From NCBI RefSeq assembly GCF_043641665.1, contig NC_092192.1, positions 4,685,658 through 4,749,657 on the forward strand: 64,000 bases of DNA. The letters are read 5' to 3'. How positions within the stretch are numbered: the first letter of the stretch is position 1; the number at the start of each line of letters is the position of its first letter. Below, piece by piece: positions 56,850-64,000 of the stretch. The translations under genes were made by a program, and so were the position numbers. The notes under the pieces were generated by a model. It worked only from the letters and a program-made list of their open reading frames with translations. It was not told the DNA's origin and searched no databases. Origin of the DNA: Enoplosus armatus. Taxonomy: Eukaryota > Chordata > Actinopteri > Centrarchiformes > Enoplosidae.

Positions 56850-58780
56850 TTTGCTCATTATGTTACCACTTCCTTACACCCTGTCTGAGCAACTGCTTCA
56901 TCATCCGCCTTGCATTTTCCTATAAAGCTAATGGAAATGCAGGCAGACATGAGTCATAGGACAGCTTCTCATAAACAAGGCTGTTAGACAAGGGAGACGA
57001 GGGAGAACCATCAAACCAACGTCACGTTACTTCTTTAAGATCAGGCTCCCAGGTCTCCCCTGAGGAGCCCTGAAAAGGCCCTATTATGCATGCCAGAACA
57101 ATGTGTCAGGATCACATTTGCCTTACGGTCCCATGTGAGCCGGCAACAGTGGACTACGGGCCTCTCTGTGCCTCGGTTCCCTGCAGCTGACCGAACTGGC
57201 CCGCTCTGCTCCAGCGTCTCTGTGTCTGAAGCCGCGAGGCTGCTTAGGACCTCATTACCACTTCTGTTTGGGAGCTATCCATGCCTTGTTGGCTAAAGGG
57301 AGAGGAGCGTAAACAGTGGGGCACTAATGGCTTTAAGTGAGTAGGTTTGAATTGCCAAGGTCCTTGCAGTGGCCCTTAGGGGCTGTTCAGTGCCTGACTT
57401 GGCACGTTTCCCATTGGCAAAGTAGAGTGTGCAGCCAAGTTGGCAGATTTTACAATCACCATATAGCATTTAAACTTAATTGTTTAATGAAATTCAAAAA
57501 GTACTGTCTATACATTTAAACCTTAATTGGCCAATAACACTGCCAACTTTACCAGTTAAAACTGGTCCCTTCTGGATACCATAGACCTTGTGGGGCATTC
57601 TGTCTTTCTGGTCTATCTGGTCTGTTTTTATTATTGTGGACTTGTGAAACTGTCACGATTCCCCAACAGTATCCAAAAATGCATTTTGCATCAACTGGCA
57701 GTAATGGCAGAAGACATGAGCCAGACCCACAACTGCTCTAACTTTTGTACTACAACTTTGGATTTCTCACCAGATTTACTACAATTTTAAGGTTAAGGGT
57801 TCTTAAGATTTGGAGATGTGACGAGGACCGACTAGCTGGCCTGCTAGCAACCAGTCAGTCAGTCAGCGTTATTTCAGCAAGCCCTTTGGTAATTTACTGG
57901 AAGCACTGATGTATATGACTTATATATATATAATTTCATATGAAAAGGCAGCGTGGTGCATGATGCTGCTTTTAACATCCTTACATGTTGCAGTGAGGAT
58001 AACAGGTGGTATCTGCTGACTTTAAGTTACAGCCGATACCATTGAAAGCTGTGAAAAAGGTAGTAAGTGGACCTTTGAGTTGAAATTAGTTTGTCCAGTC
58101 ATCTTTGTTTGAAATATTGACCAATTCAATTCAGGATTTTCATTTCACTTTTTCTCTTTTTTGTTATAATTTAAAAACTGGAGTTTGGTATGATTTATGG
58201 ATCTATGTAATCTGAAGATACTGTTGATACATGAGGTATGTGAGATCAAGTGGATCTCTTAAATCGCTCTAATGAGTGAATTCTATTCAGCTTGATGGTA
58301 AATTGTGTTCAGGTGTGCCAACGTTAGTGAGCACTGCTGAGAGAAGTCTGCTCCAATGTCACCAGCCTCTCATCATACATTGTCAACAGAAAGATTGCCA
58401 CAATTGCTCTTTTGACTCTCGTAGCTCACCATCTTATCTGACTGGCATTAACCCCAGGGCCTTTTAGCAGGGCCATTAAGATAAAGGTTAGGACTTACAA
58501 GATGAACAAGACACTTCAACATGTTTATCTGTGGGGTCAAGCTCAAAGAGAGACAACTTTCACCGGATCAATTCACAGTTAATTCACTTGCTGAAGCACG
58601 TATATGTAATTAAAATGAGGTTAAGTCAGATTAATATTCACTTGAAAATTCAAAATCCTGCTCTGGTGAAATAATTACAACCACAATATTAAAAGTTAAG
58701 AAATGACATACATTTAAATTGTCTGTTTTATAGTCTTAATATTGACGTTAGTGGAAATGTACCTGCTGGCAAGAGTGGAC
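56850..58780. other. region 5' of tecta, no supported gene
   Basis: The short plus-strand frames at 57090-57519 have no recognisable domain. No exon or repeat that I can name was found, apart from a TATATA run near 57921-57931. Confidence 0.5.
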
Positions 58781-59119
58781 CAGTGGTTCCCAACTTGGGG
58801 TTTGGGACCCCAAAACGGGTCCCAAAATAAATCTGAGGGGTCTCAAGATGATTAAAGGGGAAAGAAACTAAGTTACATTTACTATTATGACTTTTCTAAA
58901 TTTTTGTTTTGCTTTTTTTGGTGAAATACTGGATACATTACCTCTTCAGGTCTCTAGAAATCCTTAAAATGAAATAATGTGAGGAGGAACAATCATTACT
59001 TGGTTGAGCTGGTCATAGCTCATATCCACACTTTTGATGAGGGTTCAGAAGTAGACTTTAACTTCATTTTAAGGAGTTTGAAACCCCTTAAATGATGCAA
59101 ATAAGGTTGGGAACACCTG
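58781..59119. mobile_element. hAT-like MITE ('CAGTGGTTCCCAAC' family)
   Basis: The left end CAGTGGTTCCCAACTTGG and the right end AGGTTGGGAACACCTG form imperfect inverted repeats about 340 bp apart. The 8-bp flanks no longer match. A partial second copy starts at 29534. Confidence 0.6.
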
Positions 59120-59385
59120 TATTAGATATTAGCAATTGTATTAGACCGTGAAGCAATAGTGACATCACCAACACCAGCCTATATAGCAGGAAAACTGTTG
59201 ATAATGTTTCCTAAACATATCATAAATGACCCCAGATACCTGACATGCAGACAAAAGTCCATATTGGCACCATCAAAAAGTGACAATCCTAATGAGGAAA
59301 GTTCAGGCTCCTTTTGCCTCACAGTCAGATCACAAATAAATAACCTACTGAAGAAATGGAGCAGAGGAGGAAAGGATGCACTCAC

Positions 59386-59660
59386 CTGCCTTCAGAAGAT
59401 GGACATCTAGCACCTCAATAGTCTAACCTGGCAACCTCCACACAGCAGTGTCCCATCCAGCAGAGGACCATCCACAGCGTGGTGGTGGTAATGGAGAGAG
59501 TAAAACGAGGCAGTGGAGGTGACAGTTGCTGAAGTGATGAAAAGAGGGGAGGGTATGTAGAGGAGCTGGATGTCTAGATAGCAGAGCACCTCTGGTTCCA
59601 ATTCCAGCTCCACAGGATTACCAGCAGACGCAACAACAATCCAAAGGTTTGTGTTGAGTG
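59386..59660 (-). promoter_or_regulatory. tecta: possible non-coding first exon of tecta
   Basis: A strong donor, GAAGGCAG|GTGAGTGC, ends an ATG-poor stretch at 59386 on the tecta strand. The tecta start codon is preceded by a pyrimidine tract and TTCTTAG immediately before A-ATG (56794), so a 5' untranslated intron is plausible. A TATA-like ATTTAAA lies near 59663-59669. No transcript evidence is available. Confidence 0.28.
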
Positions 59661-59699
59661 TTTAAATGGTGACGTCCTCAGAGGAGAAAAGTGGAGATT

Positions 59700-61090
59700 G
59701 GAAAGCACCTGTTGAAGTTGTGGAAGGAGCTTTGCCTAAAGAAGCAGGTGCAAACTTTACCTGGGATAGTGTTCAACTTAATCTGAGATCAGTGTTTGGG
59801 AAAGGGGGGGTTCGGTGGGGAGGAGAGGGAAGTTGAGGGGAGGGACAGCATAGGAATCTGAGGAAGAGAGGGAGTGGAAATAGAGCAATATGTAAGAAGG
59901 AGAGAGGGGAGGTCAGAGAACTGGAAATGATGGAGGGAAGCGGAAAAATCAAAAGAGAATTACTGCTTCCAGACGTGTTTTAAATGCAGGAGAAAAGGAA
60001 TGTTTTGCACAAAGAGAGGCTCTCATGCAGGATGAGGGTCAAGCCTTTTGGGCAGGATCTGTCGTTAACACCTGCAAAGCGCCAAATGATGATAAAATAT
60101 GTCTTTGGTGGAAAATGTGGAGGAAACACTGTGGCCTTTATATTTCTGGAACAATGGCGTTTGAATACCAAGGTCTTATTAATGTTTCACTCAGCATCCG
60201 AAGCAGCATGTAAAAATATTTTCTATGAAAATGGAGAGTACATTTGTCTCCCCTATTGAATCTTTTGCCCGACAAGTCCTCAGCAGGTGTAAAATAAGGT
60301 TGACTGAGACTTAGCCTTTGGATTAGGCCTCAATTGCAGTAAAGACTTTGCCAGGGTTCACCCAGTGCAGTTAAAGCTCAGGGCACCTGAGCACATAAAC
60401 TCACCAAAGTAGTACAGTCTCACTCTGGGGCATTTATGGACAAAAACCAGAAACACACACACAGTCTGAAACCTTGCTTTTCAAGCTCTGTGGTAGGTAG
60501 AGTTACAGAATTAACATGAGTCACTTTGGCTACTCTGTGTACCCCCTTTTTTAATTAGGAACAGCCTCATTTACAAGGTTATACAAGACACTTCATTTCC
60601 ATAGATGCTGGAGAGATAGTGAGGGGAAATCTCAGGTGGATCCACACTGATAGGCTCTGGGAAGGAGAGGGCAGTCAGTTGGGTCTTTGTTGCAGGAGGA
60701 CAGTGGAAGTAATTGGAGAGGCAGGGAGCAAGATGTGTGAAAGGCTCCAGGACTGAGGGCAGGCCCCGGGCTCCCATTAAGCAGCACCGAGGCTCTCTGC
60801 GGAGGCTTCTTTTATACCTCCCACGTCTTGTTGTGTAAATGGACATATATCCTCAACCAACCGGTGAAAGAGAGCGTCGCACAAAGAGGGACAAAAAAAA
60901 TTCAACAGTTACACATGACCTACTGGGCCGGGGGAGCTGCCTGATCTGGGGTTTGGGTTTTGTTGAGGATGGAGAAGTGGGAAGGATCGAGATGATACAT
61001 CTGATTTCTTTAACTCACAATTCATTAGGTACAGATAGCATGATAGGAAATGATAATGGTCCTTTTTTCTTCTCTATACCTGGGTGGTGA
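59700..61090. other. no supported gene
   Basis: Purine-rich sequence (59800-59960) and open frames at 59984-60259 and 60571-60846 without recognisable domains or splice partners. Confidence 0.5.
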
Positions 61091-61500
61091 GCTGCACTAA
61101 TCAATATTTGTATGTTAACAATGCTTAGAATGATAATGTGTTATGTAAAACCCACAGAGAATTGTCACCTGACTGCAGTGTAACAAAGCACTTGGGTGAC
61201 TTTCAGCATTGTTTTGGTTTTAAACTGTTTGGTTCAGTTTCACCACTCTCACCAAGTTTCCAGCAGCATGGAACTGTTATTGCTATCTGCCCAGCACCAA
61301 ACAACAGACAGACAAAGTTAGCTGGTGAAGAAAGTGTAGCATTTAACAGCCGGATATTTCCCTCAGCAGTTGGTGGAGACCAGAATGCAGCTAAAAGGGA
61401 GAGAAGAGTGAATATTGGACTTAAATATATGAATGAAATATGACTCCAAATGAATGCTAATCCAATTCCATATTTGCTGGATGCAACTTTAAAAGGTGAA
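61090..61500 (+). repeat. dispersed repeat ('TGCACTAATCAATATTTGTA' family)
   Basis: Shares TGCACTAATCAATATTTGTA, CCACAGAGAATTGTCACCT and CAGCACCAAACAACAGACAGA with 19510-19960. Confidence 0.6.
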
Positions 61501-61919
61501 ATGTCAGTGTCAGCATGTTCCTGCTGCCCTCAGGTGGCAAAGAAAAAAAAAAAACAATTAATGTTTCAGTTTGAAAACCCAGTTCAAATTATTATTATGT
61601 AGGGGGGTGTTAGTGATTTAGTTTTTGAAACTTTCTGAAAAAACACTATTTGACAATCAAACCCACTTCATGCAGCGATTGGCCAGGTGTGCGGAAGTGT
61701 GAAAGTAGGCAGAGTTTGAACTTCTCTCTCAAGCTTTCTTTGAGTGGTGATTGTCCAAAAGCATGCACCGTTATCCCCATTTGTACAAGTCACTGGGACG
61801 AGACAACCAAAGCACACCGAAGACAAAGGGGTGAAAAGTCTGCCGTCATAGCCTTGTCCTCGTCTGAGTGTGGCCATTTTACAGTACTGGTGCTCCCATT
61901 CAAGATTAGAAAGCAGCAT

Positions 61920-62300
61920 AAATTTAGAAATAAAAGTATGTACAAACTATAAAAATAAGAAATAGAAAATAAAAATATACACATTTACAATATTTAAGTG
62001 AAAAATAAAAGTTAAAAATATATACAGCAGCAATGCATATGTATGTCTATATATATATATGTGTATGCATTGCACTGTCATTTAAGAAAAAGTAATAGTG
62101 AGGTAGTATGTGCAGAATATTTCCAGTCTGTTTATTCTGAGTGTCAGTGACACTCAGAGGGAGTTGAACAGTCTGATGGCCACAGGCAGGAATGATTTCC
62201 TGTGGCGCTCAGTTGTACATTTGGGAGGAATGAGTCTCCCACTGAAACTGAATCAAGAAACTCCACTCAATGAAGATGCAGAGGAATGTCAATGATGAGT
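61920..62300 (-). pseudogene. LINE 3' end with reverse-transcriptase C-terminus
   Basis: On the minus strand, 62243-62159 translates to RLIPPKCTTERHRKSFLPVA and then IRLFNSL before a stop. This is the usual C-terminal text of fish Rex1/L2-type ORF2 proteins. An AT-rich 3' untranslated tail follows toward 61920. The copy is 5'-truncated. Confidence 0.6.
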
Positions 62301-63420
62301 TTGCCCAAGGGATTTGATCCCTGGAGAAGATGCAGCTGTGAAGAGGAAACACCAAGAGCAGTCATAACCGGTAAAAAGCACGTTTTTGTAGATAAAAGTG
62401 TTGCAGTAATGATTTTTAATAGCACTATCCTCCTTTGTTAGAAATGGGAGTGGCTGAGAGTATCAACATGGCTTGAAATGCCAGTGGGTGGTCCAGCTCT
62501 GTCTTCAAGAGTTTTTGAAGCCAGGAATCAACATCCATAACGGGCAATACAATTCTTTCTCATACCACCTTTAAAAAATTGTTTGCAAGAGTAGGAGACA
62601 GGAGACAATTGCATCAAAGGTTTCTATGCGGCGAGAGGGTGCTGTGTGGGAACAGGGTCAAAGTATCCAGCATCACAAGTTCTGGAGAATCCATCAAGCC
62701 TGACCTTCACAAAGAAGGTCCTGGACTGGATACCTGCTGAGCTCTGTTTCGGCAGTCACCTTATCCGTGGAGTGGGCCACTCTAATTCAACCCTTATGCC
62801 CAGCGGTTGGCTCTGCCTTGCCCTCCTCTCCTTCCTTTCCATTCACAATGGTGAACCTCCTTCCAGTAACCCAAACCTTCTTACCCCAATGACTCCTTCA
62901 CCTCAGCACACAATAGGCCCCGTTCAGCCCTCCTGCCCTCAGTCCCACTTCATAACGCAATGGGGCAGATCAGGGGCAGATCAGAATACCCACTGCGCAG
63001 CCAGGTCCTGTTTACACAACAAGGTGCTAGGTGAGATCGATACAATGCAACCTCATCCATCTTCCAACCTTAGCCTGACCCAGCATTAGTGGACATGTCC
63101 AAGCTCAAAGGCAACAGTTAGGTTACAGCCATGTTCTTGTGATGAATTGTCTGTAAAATTAGATTGGATCTAAAACAGAAACTGCAGTGACTTTGGAGGA
63201 AGACTCTTATGCCTCAATGGTCAAGAAAGACACATGTTAAGACCAATGCAGTGTATTTGTTGACAATACGCCCATAAACCCATACTTAAGGCCTTCTAGA
63301 AATTCAATATCCACTGTGGTTGATTTCCACGTGGAACCCTAAATGCCAAAACAAGACCAAGAACGTACAGAACCAGAGCAGTCGTCCTAGCAGCTCAGAG
63401 AGACTGTACAGTACAGAGTT
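62300..63420. other. no supported gene
   Basis: A 147-codon open frame at 62646-63089 starts with GTG rather than ATG in its first position and has no domain that I recognise. It is not called. Confidence 0.4.
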
Positions 63421-63424
63421 TTGC

Positions 63425-63990
63425 AGGTATGTGGTCATAAAAGTACTGGTCAAATTAAATTGTTGACTTGATGATGGCGCTAAATGGACATTCAGGGGTC
63501 CACCATTCATTCTGTGAGGAACATTAACGTCTGAACCAAATTTCACGGCAATCCATCCAATAGCTGTCAAGATATTTCCTTCTGAATGGTACCATGGCAA
63601 CCTGCTGGAGGCACGAGCTGAAAAGTCAGGAGATTATCAACGTCATTATAATACTTTGTCTGGGATATGGCATGTGTGTCAACCTTATGGTGGCACTAGA
63701 AAAAAAGGTCAAGGGATAACCAAAGTCATTGGGATTCATTCTTTGGGGATAATGAATGTCTGTACAAAATGAGGTCCAGACATTGAGATATTTCACTGGA
63801 TGAGTTTAACTTTGACCTGCTGGTGGAGCTAGATGAAAAGTCAGAGGATCACCGAAGTCATAAGGACTGATTGTCTGGGCATATGCATCAAAATTCATGT
63901 TAGTCCATTTAAGAGTTGTCAGTAGACAGTTCACTAAAACCAAAAAGTGTCAACCCCATGGTGGCGCTAGGGAATCAAGGGAAACGAAGA
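63425..63990. repeat. multi-unit dispersed repeat ('ATGGTGGCGCTAG' family)
   Basis: Several diverged units, each with ACCAAAGTCAT-like text, a GGGGAACATGAATGTCTG-like core, GGCAATCCATCCAATAGC and GATATTTC, repeat every 100-150 bp. The same family is at 18170, 26945-27680 and 31640-32075. Confidence 0.65.
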
Positions 63991-64000
63991 GATGAATTCT

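Noticed and set aside
57090..57519. short plus-strand open frames upstream of tecta
   Set aside because: No domain, no splice pattern, and no coding continuity.
62646..63089. 147-codon plus-strand open frame
   Set aside because: It begins with GTG, has no recognised domain and no promoter or splice context.

Overview
The window is genomic DNA from a ray-finned fish, most likely a spiny-rayed (percomorph) teleost. It shows split vertebrate genes with compact introns, CA/TG and tetranucleotide microsatellites, and many small fish-type DNA transposons and LINE remnants. There is no prokaryotic organisation, no CRISPR array, and no rRNA or tRNA that I can recognise.

Layout from left to right. 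1-3690 is repeats plus the first intron of a gene whose first exon is at 3697-3818 (minus strand, TLCD3/FAM57-like, promoter around 3820-4110; the rest lies off the left edge). 4120-9190 has no supported gene and holds transposon debris, including a decayed LINE reverse transcriptase near 6800-7290. 9190-12590 holds a small four-exon plus-strand gene for a 133-residue mucin-like single-pass membrane protein that I cannot assign to a named family. 12600-20100 is repeat-rich; it includes a textbook hAT-type MITE (13964-14277) and a CpG/ETS-containing minus-strand segment with a short ORF (16517-16771).

20990-29024 (minus) is usp2, a deubiquitinase, in the short-isoform configuration: 12 coding exons, 402 codons. 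29300-37880 has no supported gene. 37882-56794 (minus) is a complete tecta (alpha-tectorin): 23 coding exons whose lengths sum to 6591 nt, giving 2196 residues with phase kept across every junction. It has a signal peptide, NIDO domain, four VWD/C8/TIL modules, ZP domain, EGF-like module and GPI-anchor signal. 56800-64000 is the region upstream of tecta, with a possible non-coding first exon and repeats.

The genes do not form one pathway. tecta encodes a main non-collagenous protein of the inner-ear tectorial/otolithic membranes, usp2 a ubiquitin protease, and TLCD3-like proteins are membrane proteins of the TLC family. usp2 and TECTA also lie in the same region of human chromosome 11q23, which fits an old linkage.

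The most interesting observations are inside tecta: loss of the calcium-loop sequence in the third VWD domain with an insertion of about 40 residues nearby; two frame-required GC-AG introns; a tandem NAGNAG acceptor whose distal choice would create a stop; an intron made almost entirely of a hAT MITE inserted 10 bp from a splice donor; and CA repeats directly behind the donors of two frame-neutral exons. I did not find a new multi-gene system.
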